Source: Pseudomonas oryzihabitans (GTDB lineage: Bacteria > Pseudomonadota > Gammaproteobacteria > Pseudomonadales > Pseudomonadaceae). Taken from it: 64,000 bases of DNA. The number at the start of each line of letters is the position of its first letter. Positions within the stretch are counted from its first letter, which is position 1. Both the position numbers and the translations under genes were made by a program. The notes beneath the pieces were generated by a model, which was not told where the DNA came from, searched no databases, and was given only the letters and a program-made list of their open reading frames with translations. The stretch is from positions 1,996,501-2,060,500 of the forward strand of contig NZ_CP102428.1 of NCBI RefSeq assembly GCF_024652905.1, given 5' to 3'. This document shows, piece by piece, positions 1 through 9,211 of this stretch.

Positions 1-1
1 G

Positions 2-142
2 TTCGCCCCTTGGTACACCCAAGCCATCGCCATCCATGCGCTCTATCCCCATCGGCGCCTGGTGCCGGCCAAGGTGCGGCTGTTCATCGCCTGGCTGCAG
101 CGACATCTGGTCACAGCCGAGCACCTGAAAAGACTGCCGTAG
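2..142 (+). CDS. LysR-family regulator, C-terminal fragment (5' end outside window)
   Basis: The first 46 codons read in frame to a TAG and give a C-terminus beginning FAPWYTQAIAIHALYPHRR and ending in LKRLP. The 'YPHRRLVPAKVRLFIAWLQ' style of ending is typical of the effector-binding domain of LysR-type transcriptional regulators, where the last helix packs on the substrate domain. Everything upstream, including the DNA-binding helix-turn-helix, lies outside the window, so the target cannot be guessed. The next gene starts 106 bp downstream on the same strand. Confidence 0.7.
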   Translation, partial: FAPWYTQAIAIHALYPHRRLVPAKVRLFIAWLQRHLVTAEHLKRLP

Positions 143-248
143 GTCGCCGCCGAACGGTCATTGCCGGGGGCTTCGCAGCCTGACGGGGCTTGCCTAGAAT
201 CCCTGCCTGTCCCGCCGGCACTGCCGGTTCCTGCGATGGCTGTCGTTC

Positions 249-620
249 ATGTCGACCGAGAATCCTTGCCTCAGCTGTGGCGCCTGCTGCGCCCACTTTC
301 GCGTGTCTTTCTATTGGGGCGAATGCCAGTCGGCAGGCGGCCCGGTGCCCGATTACCTTACCGTCGCGGTCAGCCCCCATCTGGCGGCCATGCAGGGCAC
401 CGAGCAGAAGCCGGTACGCTGCGTGGCCCTGCTGGGCGAAGTGGGCTGCGGCACGCGCTGCACCGTCTACGAGAACCGTTCCAGCACCTGCCGCGAGTTC
501 ACCGCCGCCTGGGAGAACGGCGAAGCCAATCCCCACTGCGATGCCGCTCGCGCGGCCTATGGCCTGCCGCCGCTGACGCCGCCGTTGCAACCCCATATCT
601 CGCCCGACCGCGTAGCTTAG
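249..620 (+). CDS. YkgJ-family cysteine cluster protein
   Basis: This 123-residue protein opens with a CxxCGACC-type cluster (NPCLSCGACCAHFRV) and has further cysteines around residues 57-95 (RCVAL, CGTRCTVYENRSSTCREF). That is the pattern of the YkgJ/CxxCxxCC family (UPF0153), small proteins thought to bind a metal or Fe-S centre; their reaction is not established. There is no signal peptide, so it is probably cytoplasmic. The TAG stop touches the left terminal inverted repeat of a palindromic element at 620-761. The protein is of usual family length and appears intact. Confidence 0.8.
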   Translation: MSTENPCLSCGACCAHFRVSFYWGECQSAGGPVPDYLTVAVSPHLAAMQGTEQKPVRCVALLGEVGCGTRCTVYENRSSTCREFTAAWENGEANPHCDAARAAYGLPPLTPPLQPHISPDRVA

Positions 621-761
621 GCGCTGTACGAAAACTGCCTGCGCTCAGTGATGCTTCGTTGAAAGAACCTTTCGGAATGCTCATTTACCATTTGTAAACT
701 CCGCTTCCTCAAGGTTTTTCGCCTCGCCTCACCATCGCTCGGCGACTTTTCGTTCAGCGCC
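620..761. repeat. Palindromic MITE-like element E1 (142 bp)
   Basis: The ends form a 15-bp inverted repeat with one mismatch: GGCGCTGTACGAAAA (620-634) against TTTTCGTTCAGCGCC (747-761). The interior holds TCGGAATGCTCATTTACCA followed by a TGTAAAC half-palindrome, then CCGCTTCCTCA and TTCGCCT. The same ordered blocks occur in the element at 10025-10192, although the terminal repeats differ. The element begins at the stop codon of the preceding gene. There is no coding capacity. It could act as a transcription terminator or be a non-autonomous mobile repeat. Confidence 0.7.
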
Positions 762-1018
762 TAGAGGAAACCAAACGGCCATCGCCGCTGCCCAAAAAGG
801 CGACGGCTGGGCTGTGAAGCGTGGAAAATGCAGTGCGGATCAGGTTTTCACGTCCCTGCTAGATCGAATACCCTATCGTTCTTTCGCCCGCTATGCGTAT
901 CCTGTAGCGCCGAACAACAAGGCTGCTTCAACCGGCCACGTAGAGGCTTACAAAGGCTCTACGCAAGGCAAAGCTGCCGCTATACTGCCTGGCCAATACT
1001 CACACATGGAGTTTTTAC
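762..1018. other. Intergenic region with HU promoter
   Basis: No gene is recognised here. A TATACT hexamer at 981-986 is a reasonable -10 for the HU gene, although I see no good -35. A GGAG ribosome-binding site precedes the HU start. The short open frames around 814-1026 lack family resemblance and are judged spurious. Confidence 0.45.
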
Positions 1019-1291
1019 ATGAATAAAGCTGAGCTGATCGACGCCATTGCCGCGTCTGCCGACCTGCCCAAGGCCACCGCTGCCAAAGCCCTGGACGCCT
1101 TCACCACTGCGGTGACCGACGCCCTGAAGCAAGGCGACAGCGTCAGCCTGGTCGGTTTCGGAACTTTCGCAGTAAAAGAGCGCGCTGCTCGCGAAGGCCG
1201 CAACCCGCAGACCGGTGCCACCATCAAGATCGCCGCTGCCAAGCTGCCCGGCTTCAAGCCCGGCAAAGGCCTGAAAGACGCCGTCAGCTAA
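1019..1291 (+). CDS. hupB: HU-family DNA-binding protein (HU-beta type)
   Basis: This 90-residue protein is the exact usual length of bacterial HU. It has the N-terminal [11 protein letters not shown] helix, the [22 protein letters not shown] beta-arm with its conserved Arg and Asn-Pro, and the [20 protein letters not shown] tail. HU bends and compacts DNA as a dimer in the nucleoid. Start: ATG with GGAG upstream. Pseudomonas carry several HU paralogues. The N-terminus and the [12 protein letters not shown] tail fit the HU-beta group best, but hupN or hupA cannot be excluded. A long hairpin follows at 1311-1345. Confidence 0.9.
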   Translation: MNKAELIDAIAASADLPKATAAKALDAFTTAVTDALKQGDSVSLVGFGTFAVKERAAREGRNPQTGATIKIAAAKLPGFKPGKGLKDAVS

Positions 1292-1310
1292 GACTGCGTT
1301 GGTCGATTCT

Positions 1311-1345
1311 TGTCTTCCGGGCGCTGCAGAGCGCTTCGGAAGACA
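1311..1345 (+). terminator. Hairpin downstream of the HU gene
   Basis: TGTCTTCCG (1311-1319) pairs perfectly with CGGAAGACA (1337-1345), and an inner GCGCT/AGCGC arm (1321-1334) extends the stem. It sits between convergent hup and dnaE2. There is no clear T-tract, so intrinsic termination is likely but not certain. Confidence 0.55.
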
Positions 1346-1396
1346 GTCCTCCGCCCCACCCGCTCGTTCCCCCTCCCTGCTTTTCGCCTCCGCGCC

Positions 1397-4300
1397 CTAG
1401 TGAAAATCCCGACTCGACACCAAGAGTTCGTCGAGCAGCGGACTCAGATCGGTCAAGCGACCGGCGATCAGGTGCTGCACCCCCGCCTCCCGTTCCAGAT
1501 GCCCCTCGACCTGTAGCAGCCGTGCCTGCAACAACGGTCGTCGCTGCTGTTCGCCCACTGCGCGCCAGACCACCACATTGAGCATGCCGTGCTCGTCTTC
1601 CAGGGTGACGAAGATCACCCCGCTGGCCGTGCCTGGACGCTGTCGTCCGCGCACCAGTCCGGCCACTCGCACCAGGGCGCCGGGCCTGATTTCGTCCAGC
1701 TGACGGAAGTCCCGGCAGCGCCGCGCCTGGAGTTCGCCACGCAGCAGGCTCAGCGGATGCGGCCCCAGGGTGGTGCCCAGCATGCGGTAGTCGGCATGGA
1801 CTTCTTCGGCAACGCTGGGCGTGGGCAAGGCCAGGCGCTCCTCTTGAACGCTATCCGCCGCCGCGAACAGCGGCAGCTGGCGCTCCACCCCGGCCATGGC
1901 CCAGCGCGCCTGATGGCGATCCCCGGCGAGCTCCGCCAGGGCGCCGGCCTCGGCCAGTTGCCCGCGGGCCCGGGCATCCAGTTCGGCCCGGCGGCAGAGG
2001 TCCTCGATGTCCCGAAAGGGCTGCGTACCCCGCGCCACCACCAGACGGCGGCCGACCGCTTCCGCCAACCCCTGCACCAGGCGCAGGCCCAGGCGGATCG
2101 CCGGCTGATGGCCAGCGCTCGCCTCCAGCCGGCAGTCCCAGTCGCTGGCCTGCACGGTCACGGCGCGCACCTCGACGCCATGGCGTCGAGCGTCCTGCAG
2201 CACCTGGTCGGGACTGTAGAAGCCCATGGGCCAGCTGTTGACCATGGCACAGGCGAAGGCGGCCGGTTCATGGCATTTGAGCCAGGAGCTGGCATAGGTC
2301 AGCAGGGCGAAGCTGGCGGCATGGGATTCGGGAAAGCCGTAGCTGCCGAAGCCCTTGATCTGCTCGAAGAGGCGCGCGGCGAATTCCGGGCGATAGCCGC
2401 GCTCGACCATGCGACTGTGCAACCGCTGGCGATGAGGTTCGAGGCCGCCATGACGCTTCCAGGCGGCCATGGAGCGGCGCAGCTGATCGGCTTCGCCCGG
2501 GGTGTACTGGGCAGCGGTCATGGCGATCTGCATCACCTGCTCCTGGAACAGCGGCACTCCCAGGGTGCGCTCCAGGGCTGGCCGCAATTCGTCATGGGGA
2601 TAGTCCGCCACCTCCTCGCCACTCCGGCGGCGCAGATAGGGATGCACCATGTCGCCCTGGATCGGCCCGGGCCGGACGATGGCCACCTCGATCACCAGGT
2701 CGTAGAGGGTTTGCGGCCGGAGGCGCGGCAGCATGGCCATCTGGGCACGGGATTCGATCTGGAACACCCCCACCGTGTCGGCGCGGGAGATCATGGCGTA
2801 GGTGGGCGCATCCTCCTGGGGCAGGCTGGCCAGGGTCCAGCGCTGGCCACGCCAGTCGGCGACCAGGTCGAAGCAGCGGCGCAGGGCGCTGAGCATGCCC
2901 AGGGCGAGGATGTCGACCTTGAGCAGGCCCACGGCATCGAGGTCGTCCTTGTCCCACTGGATCAGGGTGCGCTCGGGCATGGCGGCGTTTTCCACCGGCA
3001 CCAGCGTGGCCAGGGGCGCCTCGGAAATGACGAAGCCGCCGGGGTGCTGGGAGAGATGTCGGGGAAAACCGATCAGTTGACCGGCGAGGATGAGCACCCG
3101 CTGCAGCAGCGGGCTGTCCGGGTCGAAACCCGCCTCGCGCAAGCGCTGCGGGCCGGGGATCTCGTCGGTCCAGCGCCCGGCGCACCCGGACAGGGCGTCG
3201 AGCTGATCGCCCGGCAGGCCCAGGGCCTTGCCGACATCGCGCAGGGCGCCGGCGGCGTGATAGGTGCTGACCACCGCGGTGAGCGCGGCCCGTTCGCGGC
3301 CATAGCGGCGGAAGACGTACTGGATCACCTCTTCGCGGCGTTCGTGCTCGAAGTCGACATCGATGTCGGGCGGTTCGTCGCGCTCGCGGGAGATGAAGCG
3401 CTCGAACAGCAGGTTGCCGGTGAGCGGATTCAGCTCGGTGATGCCCAGCACGTAGCAGACCACCGAGTTGGCTGCCGAGCCGCGGCCCTGGCAGAGGATG
3501 TGCTGGCGGCGGGCATGGTCGACGATGTCATGCACGGTGAGAAAGTAGTTCTCGTAGCCCTTCTCGGCGATCAGCGCCAGCTCCCTGGCCACCTGGTCGG
3601 TGACCTTTTGCGGCGGTCCCTCCGGCCAGCGCCAGGCCAGGCCGCGGCGGGTCAACTCGGCCAACCAGGAGCCGGCGGTCTGGCCGGCAGGTATCACCTC
3701 CTGGGGATAGCGATAACGCAACTCGCCCAGATCGAAGTGACAGCGGGCGGCGATCTTCAGAGTTTCGGCGCGCAAGGCATCGGGATAGAGCCCTTCGAGC
3801 ACCGTCAGCGGGCGCAGATGCCGCTCCCCGTTGGGATGCAGGCGATAGCCGGCCTCGGCCACTGGCAGGTGGTGGCGGATGCTGGTGAGCACATCCTGCA
3901 GGGCACGACGACCGCGGGTATGCATGTGCACGTCGCCGCAGGCCACCGGCGGCAGCCCCAGTTGCTCCCCCAGTGCCTGCAACTGCATGAGCTGGGCGGC
4001 GTCATCGGCGCCGCGCAGCAATTCCACGCCGAGCCAGAGGCGTTCGGCGAAGACCTGCTTGAGCCAGGCGCCCTCCTCGGCCAGGGGTTCGCTGCCCGGC
4101 AACCAGATGGCCAGCAGCCCGGGCAAGGGGTGCTGCAGATCCGCACGACCCAACTGGTAGCGGCCCTTGGGCGCACGGCGGCGCGCCCGGGTGATCAGGG
4201 CGCAAAGAGACTCGTAGCCAGGCAGATCCTCCACCAGCAGCACCAGGCGCAGGCCGTCGTCCAGGGTCAGCTCGCTGCCAACGATGAGCGGCAGTCCGAC

Positions 4301-4471
4301 CTGGCGCGCCGCCTGCCAGGCGCGGACGATGCCGCTCAGGGTGCCTTCGTCGGTGATGGCCAGGGCGGCGTAGCCCAGCGCCTTGGCTCGCTCGAACAAT
4401 TCCAGGGCGCTGGAGGCACCGCGCTGGAAACTGAAATTCGACAGACAGTGCAACTCGACATAGCCGCTCAT
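1397..4471 (-). CDS. dnaE2: Error-prone DNA polymerase DnaE2 (ImuC)
   Basis: This 1024-residue protein is the catalytic polymerase of the SOS mutasome that performs translesion synthesis together with ImuA and ImuB. Domains: an N-terminal PHP domain starting at [20 protein letters not shown], the C-family palm with the catalytic acidic residues in PDIDVDF and in [12 protein letters not shown], the fingers and helix-hairpin-helix region, and a C-terminal OB fold ([18 protein letters not shown]). The length matches ImuC rather than the longer replicative DnaE. The ATG overlaps the imuB stop as ATGA, which indicates translational coupling. An upstream in-frame ATG at 4591 would add 40 residues that lie within imuB and is rejected. 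SOS control comes from the LexA box at 6547-6562. Confidence 0.95.
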   Translation of the reverse strand: MSGYVELHCLSNFSFQRGASSALELFERAKALGYAALAITDEGTLSGIVRAWQAARQVGLPLIVGSELTLDDGLRLVLLVEDLPGYESLCALITRARRRAPKGRYQLGRADLQHPLPGLLAIWLPGSEPLAEEGAWLKQVFAERLWLGVELLRGADDAAQLMQLQALGEQLGLPPVACGDVHMHTRGRRALQDVLTSIRHHLPVAEAGYRLHPNGERHLRPLTVLEGLYPDALRAETLKIAARCHFDLGELRYRYPQEVIPAGQTAGSWLAELTRRGLAWRWPEGPPQKVTDQVARELALIAEKGYENYFLTVHDIVDHARRQHILCQGRGSAANSVVCYVLGITELNPLTGNLLFERFISRERDEPPDIDVDFEHERREEVIQYVFRRYGRERAALTAVVSTYHAAGALRDVGKALGLPGDQLDALSGCAGRWTDEIPGPQRLREAGFDPDSPLLQRVLILAGQLIGFPRHLSQHPGGFVISEAPLATLVPVENAAMPERTLIQWDKDDLDAVGLLKVDILALGMLSALRRCFDLVADWRGQRWTLASLPQEDAPTYAMISRADTVGVFQIESRAQMAMLPRLRPQTLYDLVIEVAIVRPGPIQGDMVHPYLRRRSGEEVADYPHDELRPALERTLGVPLFQEQVMQIAMTAAQYTPGEADQLRRSMAAWKRHGGLEPHRQRLHSRMVERGYRPEFAARLFEQIKGFGSYGFPESHAASFALLTYASSWLKCHEPAAFACAMVNSWPMGFYSPDQVLQDARRHGVEVRAVTVQASDWDCRLEASAGHQPAIRLGLRLVQGLAEAVGRRLVVARGTQPFRDIEDLCRRAELDARARGQLAEAGALAELAGDRHQARWAMAGVERQLPLFAAADSVQEERLALPTPSVAEEVHADYRMLGTTLGPHPLSLLRGELQARRCRDFRQLDEIRPGALVRVAGLVRGRQRPGTASGVIFVTLEDEHGMLNVVVWRAVGEQQRRPLLQARLLQVEGHLEREAGVQHLIAGRLTDLSPLLDELLVSSRDFH

Positions 4472-5877
4472 GCGAACCAGCCCTGGATCCACCAGGGCGC
4501 CTCCTCGCCATAGCGGCGGAAGGCCCAGGCTTGGCGTCCGTCGGCCACCTCGATGCGGTAGTAGTCGCGGCGTTGGTCGCCGCAGTCCCACCAGCCGCTT
4601 TCGATGCGTTCAGGACCGGCCAGGATCCGGCGTGGCTGACCGTCGAGGGGGCGCGGTTCGCGCAGCAGCCAGCCCGGACGCAGGCCGGGCAGCACAGTCT
4701 CCAGGCGTCGCTCGTGGCGCCAGACCAGGGCGCGCTCGGGCCGATGATCCGCCTGGATGCCAAGGCCGAGCACGGCCTCCTCACCCAGCCGGGCACGCAG
4801 ACGCTCGCGCAGCACCTCCCAGCCCACGGCCTGGGCCGGGCGTTCGTCGAACAGGCCATGGCGTTCCGGCACGAAGAGCGGCAATTCCTCGCTTTCCAGG
4901 CGCAGCGCCAGGACCGGCGCCACCACCTGCAACTGTTCGAGGCGGCCACGGGCGAATTCGAACAGCAGGGCGGCATCGCGCTCGGGGGCCAGCAGGCCGA
5001 TGGTAAGGGTGGTGGCCGGCCCCTGGCGATGTTCCAGCCAGAGCAGGAAGCGCTGCACGCCACGGTCGCGACTGGCCAGCCAGGCGGCCAGGTCGGCGGT
5101 GAGGCGGCGCAGTGGGAACAGCAGGGCCTGGTGGGAGTCCACCTCGAAATTGAGTTCCACCCGCGCCACGAAGCGATCGGGCGGCCGATAGAACTCCAGC
5201 GCCAGACTGCGACTGCCGCTCAGCAGATCCAGCTGCTGCAGAAGCTCCGGCGCGAAGCGCCGGGCCAGGGCGGCCCTGGGCAGGGCCTTGAGCTGCTCCA
5301 ACCGGCGGATACCCATGCGCGTCAGCGCCTGGGCTTGCTGGGGGGCGAAACCGGCGCGCTCCACGGGCAGCCGATCGAGTAGGCGCGGCAGGTCGTCCGG
5401 AGAGGCGATGAGACCATCGGCGACATTGGTCAGCATGCGCGCCGCCACCGGATTGGGTGCCAGGGCCAGCCGATGACGAAAGCCCAGGCCCTGGAGCTCC
5501 TGACGCAGGCGCCGCTCCAGCCGCGGCCAGGGACCCAGCAGCGGCAGGCTGGACTGGATCTCCAGCAGCAGCGCCCGCGGATAGTGGCGACTGACCTGGG
5601 AGCTGAAGCCATAGCCCCAGGCCGCCAACAGCGCCTCGGCCGTCTCGATGAGCGCCGGATCATGTTCCTGCTGCTCGAAGTCGCGGGTCAGCGCCTGGGC
5701 GGCGGCCAGGGTCAGGCCAGGGCGCAACCCCAGGGCTCGCGCGGCCGGATTGACCGCCCGCAGCAGGCGACGCTGGGGCGGACCGGAAAGCAGCACCAGC
5801 GGCTGCTCCGGCTGCGGATGACGGCGCAGCACGGCATCCAGCGCCAGCTGCGGAAAGAGGATGCAGGCCCAGCGCAT
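4468..5877 (-). CDS. imuB: ImuB, Y-family polymerase-like mutasome subunit
   Basis: This 469-residue DinB/UmuC-like protein acts as the non-catalytic hub of the ImuA-ImuB-DnaE2 mutasome and contacts the beta clamp. It starts [19 protein letters not shown], where active Y-family polymerases have the DxDxF metal-binding motif; that motif is absent, as is known for ImuB. The little-finger region and helix-hairpin-helix ([17 protein letters not shown]) are present. The start lies 7 bp past the imuA stop. The ATG at 5877 is chosen over a farther upstream in-frame start, which would run through imuA. The stop overlaps the dnaE2 start. Confidence 0.93.
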   Translation of the reverse strand: MRWACILFPQLALDAVLRRHPQPEQPLVLLSGPPQRRLLRAVNPAARALGLRPGLTLAAAQALTRDFEQQEHDPALIETAEALLAAWGYGFSSQVSRHYPRALLLEIQSSLPLLGPWPRLERRLRQELQGLGFRHRLALAPNPVAARMLTNVADGLIASPDDLPRLLDRLPVERAGFAPQQAQALTRMGIRRLEQLKALPRAALARRFAPELLQQLDLLSGSRSLALEFYRPPDRFVARVELNFEVDSHQALLFPLRRLTADLAAWLASRDRGVQRFLLWLEHRQGPATTLTIGLLAPERDAALLFEFARGRLEQLQVVAPVLALRLESEELPLFVPERHGLFDERPAQAVGWEVLRERLRARLGEEAVLGLGIQADHRPERALVWRHERRLETVLPGLRPGWLLREPRPLDGQPRRILAGPERIESGWWDCGDQRRDYYRIEVADGRQAWAFRRYGEEAPWWIQGWFA

Positions 5878-5884
5878 GACCAGC

Positions 5885-6502
5885 TCAAGCGCCGCCGGCC
5901 AGATCGAGCACGCCGGGCTGACCGCCGCGGCATTTGCGGATGTGCAGCCGTTCCAGCGGCGCCCTGAGTTCGAGGCGCAAGGCCGCCGGCGAGGGATTGT
6001 CCAGGGCAGCGGCCGGGCGCAGGGCGAAGGCCAGGGTACGACCGCTCTCGGCGGCGACCTGCAGCCGACGCAGTTGGCGATCATCGGCCCGCTCGGGCCA
6101 GCAGAGCACCGCGCCGAAGCATCCCGAACGCAGGCACTGCTCGGCGGCCCAGAGCACCTCGGCGCCCTGGGCGCGGATCACCACCAGGGAATCCAACGTC
6201 ACGCCGGCCGCCTGCCAGGCCAGGGGATAGGGCAACAGCGGCGGGCCGATCAGGGCGATGCGCTCGGCGGCCTGGCTCAGGCGCGCCAGGGTTGGCCAGA
6301 GCAGCCGCAACTCGCCATGGCCGGGGCCGGCGAGCAGCAATTCGGTCAGCGCCGCCTCGGGCCAGCCGGCGCCGGGCAGATGGGCATCCAGGGCGGCGAC
6401 CCCGGTGGGCTGCCGGCTACGCCGGGCCTCGGGACTGGTCTGCCCCTTCCAGAGCCGCCGCTCCTCGAACAGCCGGGCCAGGCTGGCGCCGCCGCCGCTC
6501 AT
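5885..6502 (-). CDS. imuA: ImuA, RecA/SulA-like mutasome subunit
   Basis: This 205-residue translesion-synthesis-associated protein matches the ImuA (SulA2) family in length and pattern: TGVAALDAHLPGAGWPEAAL near residue 33, followed by a RecA-like core lacking a proper Walker A. ImuA is thought to displace or modulate RecA on DNA so that ImuB and DnaE2 can act. It is the first gene of the imuA-imuB-dnaE2 operon, with a LexA box 45 bp upstream of the ATG. There is no lexA2 gene in front, unlike some Pseudomonas cassettes. Confidence 0.9.
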   Translation of the reverse strand: MSGGGASLARLFEERRLWKGQTSPEARRSRQPTGVAALDAHLPGAGWPEAALTELLLAGPGHGELRLLWPTLARLSQAAERIALIGPPLLPYPLAWQAAGVTLDSLVVIRAQGAEVLWAAEQCLRSGCFGAVLCWPERADDRQLRRLQVAAESGRTLAFALRPAAALDNPSPAALRLELRAPLERLHIRKCRGGQPGVLDLAGGA

Positions 6503-6546
6503 GCCGCCAGACCTGCAGGGGTGTTATCCATGGCCATCGCCTCAAT

Positions 6547-6562
6547 CTGTATATGCATACAG
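6547..6562 (-). promoter_or_regulatory. LexA box (SOS operator) of imuA-imuB-dnaE2
   Basis: CTGTATATGCATACAG fits the gamma-proteobacterial LexA consensus CTG-N10-CAG with the expected AT-rich alternating centre. It lies 45-60 bp upstream of the imuA ATG, where it can overlap the promoter. This predicts DNA-damage induction of the whole cassette. Confidence 0.92.
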
Positions 6563-6624
6563 TATTAGAGGCGATCCGCATCGGGGTCAAGTCGAACCGC
6601 TGCCTCGGCTGACGAAGGTGACCG

Positions 6625-7524
6625 TCAGATCCAGATCACCACGCTGATCAAGGCAGCCAGCAACAGCCACTGTTCGAGGTAGTAGCGGAAGCGGTTGCGC
6701 TTCTTCAGCGCCTTGCCGCGTTGACGGATGCGATAGAGGTGCCGGAAGGCGCGGTTGAGGCCTCCGGTGCGGTCGCTGGCGTCATTGGGCGAGGCCGCCG
6801 AGGCCAGCAGGGTACCGCTGACCCAGCGGTTGAAGGCACCGGCCCAGCGATAGCGCAGCGGTCGCTCGATGTCGCAGAACAGGATGATGCGATCCTGCTC
6901 GGTGGTGTTCTCGGCGTAGTGGATGAAGGTTTCATCGAACACCACTGCCTGGCCATCGCGCCAGTGATAGCGCTGGCCGTCCACCTCGATGAAGCAGCGT
7001 GGGTCGTTGGGCGTGGCCAGGCCCAGGTGATAGCGCAGGGAACCGCCATAGGGATCGCGATGGCGCACCAACCGCGACCCGGGCGGCAACTCGGCGAACA
7101 TGGCCGCCTTGACCGTGCCGATGCCCCGCAGCAATCCGGTGGTCTGCGGGCACAGCTGCATGGCGGAAGGATGGCTGTCGCCGTACCACTTCAGATAGAA
7201 GCGCTTCCAGCCGCTCTTGAAGAAGGAGTTGAAGCCGGCATCGTTGTGCTCGGCGGCTTTCTTGATCTGGCCGGCACGCAGCAGGTCCAGGGCTTCGTCA
7301 CGAATGAGCTGCCAGTTGTCCTGCAGCACCTGGAGCTCGGGAAAGCGTTCCACCGGGTGATAGGGCTGGTTGGGTACCCGCGACGTCAGGAACATGAAGG
7401 TGTTCAGCGGTGCCAGCACCGTCGAATGATCACCTAGCTGACGCAGGAAGCGATGACGCACCCGACCGCGAAAATGCACGTACAACACACAGAGAAAGAA
7501 ACCGCCGATCACGAACCACTTCAC
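6625..7524 (-). CDS. lpxO: Lipid A 2-hydroxylase LpxO (aspartyl/asparaginyl beta-hydroxylase family)
   Basis: This 299-residue Fe(II)/2-oxoglutarate dioxygenase adds a 2-OH to the secondary acyl chain of lipid A. An N-terminal membrane segment (MKWFVIGGFFLCVLYVHF) anchors it in the inner membrane, and a second hydrophobic segment ends the protein (WLLLAALISVVIWI). Iron-binding and cosubstrate residues are visible as RHRDPYGGSLRYHLGL and the later DETFIHYAENTT. The GTG start at 7524 gives the full family length. It is transcribed divergently from the DUF4124 gene across a 177-bp gap that contains a perfect inverted repeat. Confidence 0.9.
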   Translation of the reverse strand: MKWFVIGGFFLCVLYVHFRGRVRHRFLRQLGDHSTVLAPLNTFMFLTSRVPNQPYHPVERFPELQVLQDNWQLIRDEALDLLRAGQIKKAAEHNDAGFNSFFKSGWKRFYLKWYGDSHPSAMQLCPQTTGLLRGIGTVKAAMFAELPPGSRLVRHRDPYGGSLRYHLGLATPNDPRCFIEVDGQRYHWRDGQAVVFDETFIHYAENTTEQDRIILFCDIERPLRYRWAGAFNRWVSGTLLASAASPNDASDRTGGLNRAFRHLYRIRQRGKALKKRNRFRYYLEQWLLLAALISVVIWI

Positions 7525-7573
7525 GCGTCACTGTCCTGAAAAGAATGTTTCAAGATGTTATACGCTCCACCGG

Positions 7574-7600
7574 CATCAGACCTAACTCTAAGGTCTGATG
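7574..7600. promoter_or_regulatory. Perfect 10-bp inverted repeat in the lpxO/DUF4124 divergent region
   Basis: CATCAGACCT (7574-7583) and AGGTCTGATG (7591-7600) are perfect inverted arms separated by 7 bp. The repeat sits 50 bp before the lpxO start and 100 bp before the DUF4124 gene. It could be a dimeric repressor operator or a hairpin in the lpxO leader. No T-tract follows on either strand. Confidence 0.5.
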
Positions 7601-7701
7601 ATTAGCCGCAGGCTTGCACGGGGACGTGCACCGCCGCTGGGAGCCATGACGGGCATCTTGTATCCTGCAGGTGACACTTCGAGTGCCCGGAGGGCCTCAT
7701 C

Positions 7702-8178
7702 ATGCGTTCGCTACTCTATGGCCTGCTGCTCGCCAGTGGCGTCGTGGCCGCTCAGGATGTCTACAAATGCGTGGACGACCAGGGCCAGACGACCTATACC
7801 CAGGGCGCTTGTCCGACGAATAGTCAGATCACTACCATTCCGCTGCAGCGTTTGCCCGACAGCAACGGCTTCACTCCCCCGCCAAAACCCGCCACGCCAC
7901 CGCCAGTCACTGCGCCGCGCGAGATCACCGTAGTCCCCGCGCCGGCCAGCAGCCGTCAGCGCCCGGTCGATGACGTCACCGTGGTCGGCAGCTCTTCCTC
8001 CTCTTCCAGCTTTCGCCAGGAAACCCAGGTGCGCAGCGGCGGCATCCTCTATCAGCCGGTGCCGATCTACATCGACCGCCGGCCGCGTGACGAGACCTGG
8101 CACATGGTGCCCCACCCCCAGGCGCAGCCGCCGGCTCCGCCTACTCAGCAGATTTACGGTATCCCTTTCAAACGCTGA
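7702..8178 (+). CDS. DUF4124-domain periplasmic protein
   Basis: This 158-residue protein has a short signal peptide (MRSLLYGLLLASGVVAAQ) followed by the DUF4124 core DVYKCVDDQGQTTYTQGACP with two cysteines, then a proline-rich and serine-rich low-complexity tail. DUF4124 proteins are secreted and common in Pseudomonas; no molecular function is established. An AGGG-containing ribosome-binding site lies just before the ATG. The 3' end nearly meets the convergent channel gene, 17 bp away. Confidence 0.8.
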   Translation: MRSLLYGLLLASGVVAAQDVYKCVDDQGQTTYTQGACPTNSQITTIPLQRLPDSNGFTPPPKPATPPPVTAPREITVVPAPASSRQRPVDDVTVVGSSSSSSSFRQETQVRSGGILYQPVPIYIDRRPRDETWHMVPHPQAQPPAPPTQQIYGIPFKR

Positions 8179-8195
8179 AAGGCGGTAACCACTGC

Positions 8196-9139
8196 CTAAA
8201 GACGATGCAGGAAGTTGACGACGAACTTGCGTCCCTCGGTGCGGTTCTCGGCGTCCTGCTCGAAGTAGCTGTTGACGGTGACCAGGTTCTGTCTGGAAAA
8301 GGCGTAGGTGAAACCCGGACCCAGGCCCAGACCTTTTCCCGGCGTCCGCTGACGTCATGGCCATCCACCTGGGTATCGGTGATCTGCCGGAGCCAATAGC
8401 CGCTCAGGCCGATGCTGAGTCGGTCGTTCAGCGCGTACTGGGTGGCGAAGTTGGCATGCAGTGCCTGGCCGGCCTGGGTGTCCGAGACAGCGCCGAAGCT
8501 ACGCAGCGGCTGGTCGTTCTTGCCATTCCACAGGTACCAGAAGCGCCCGGTCACCGACCATTGGGGCGTCAGCCAGTAGGTGGTGGCGTAATAGGGATTG
8601 AAGGACCAGAAGTTGCTGCCCGGATTGATCGCTCGGTCGCGGTCGTAGCGGCCGGTGGGGGCGACGATCTCGGCCTCGATGCGCTGTGCCCAGCGCGGTC
8701 CGCCGTCGGGGCGGGTGGTGGTGGGTAACTGCAGGAAGGCGCCCAGGGTCAGGTCCCCTACCCCTTCGCGGGCGCTCAGCGCCTGGCCGCCGAGGCCATC
8801 GTCGACATCGGCATGGGCTAGCAAGGGCAGGATGGCGGTGAAGCCGGGCATGGCACCGTTGGCCAGCGGCTGCCCCAGGTAGATCAGCTGGGTGACCGGG
8901 GCGAAGGTGGTCAGGTCCTGCTTGGGCAGGGGCAGCTTGCGGCCATTCTGATCGTTGAAGCGACTGGTCTTGCCATAGATCAGGTATTCCGCCAGGTACC
9001 AGCCAGGGCCGTCCGGTGCCGGGGCACCATCATAGAAGCTGGTGGAACCGAGGTTGAGACCGGGCAGGTCGTAGGCCTGGGCCAGCGTGGTGGCGAGACT
9101 GGCCGCGGCCAGCAGACCGAATCGGGAAAGTGTGCGCAT
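8196..9139 (-). pseudogene. Outer-membrane channel, MetA-pathway/phenol-degradation transporter family (frameshifted)
   Basis: A signal peptide (MRTLSRFGLLAAASLATTLAQA) precedes a beta-barrel-like sequence rich in alternating aromatics (YDLPGLNLGSTSFYDGAPAP). This is the family of SphB-like 'transporter' proteins linked to aromatic catabolism. The reading frame continues correctly to about 8332 (GRREKV), and the expected barrel end LGLGPGFTYAFSRQNLVTVN through NFLHRL-stop is then found in another frame. Restoring one base near 8330-8332 gives a 314-residue protein ending at 8196 with the usual C-terminal strand. As read, translation would instead run to 8168 with an unrelated tail. It could be a real mutation or a base-call error. 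It is the last gene after the SDR and aldehyde dehydrogenase, with its own AACAAGAACAA motif. Confidence 0.75.
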
Positions 9140-9154
9140 GACGTCGTCCTGAAG

Positions 9155-9165
9155 TTGTTCTTGTT
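9155..9165 (-). promoter_or_regulatory. Crc/Hfq-type catabolite motif before the channel gene
   Basis: On the minus strand AACAAGAACAA contains two overlapping AAnAAnAA matches, 16 bases upstream of the ATG at 9139. The role is inferred from the known Crc/Hfq target motif. Confidence 0.65.
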
Positions 9166-9211
9166 GTGGGAACACGCGATCACCGCACCCGGGCAGGCGC
9201 GGCGATCCGGG

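Noticed and set aside
1589-4513. Very long open frame antisense to dnaE2 (974 codons)
   Set aside because: It is the complement of a high-GC coding gene, with Gln/Gly/His-rich composition and no family likeness; dnaE2 in the other strand is unambiguous.
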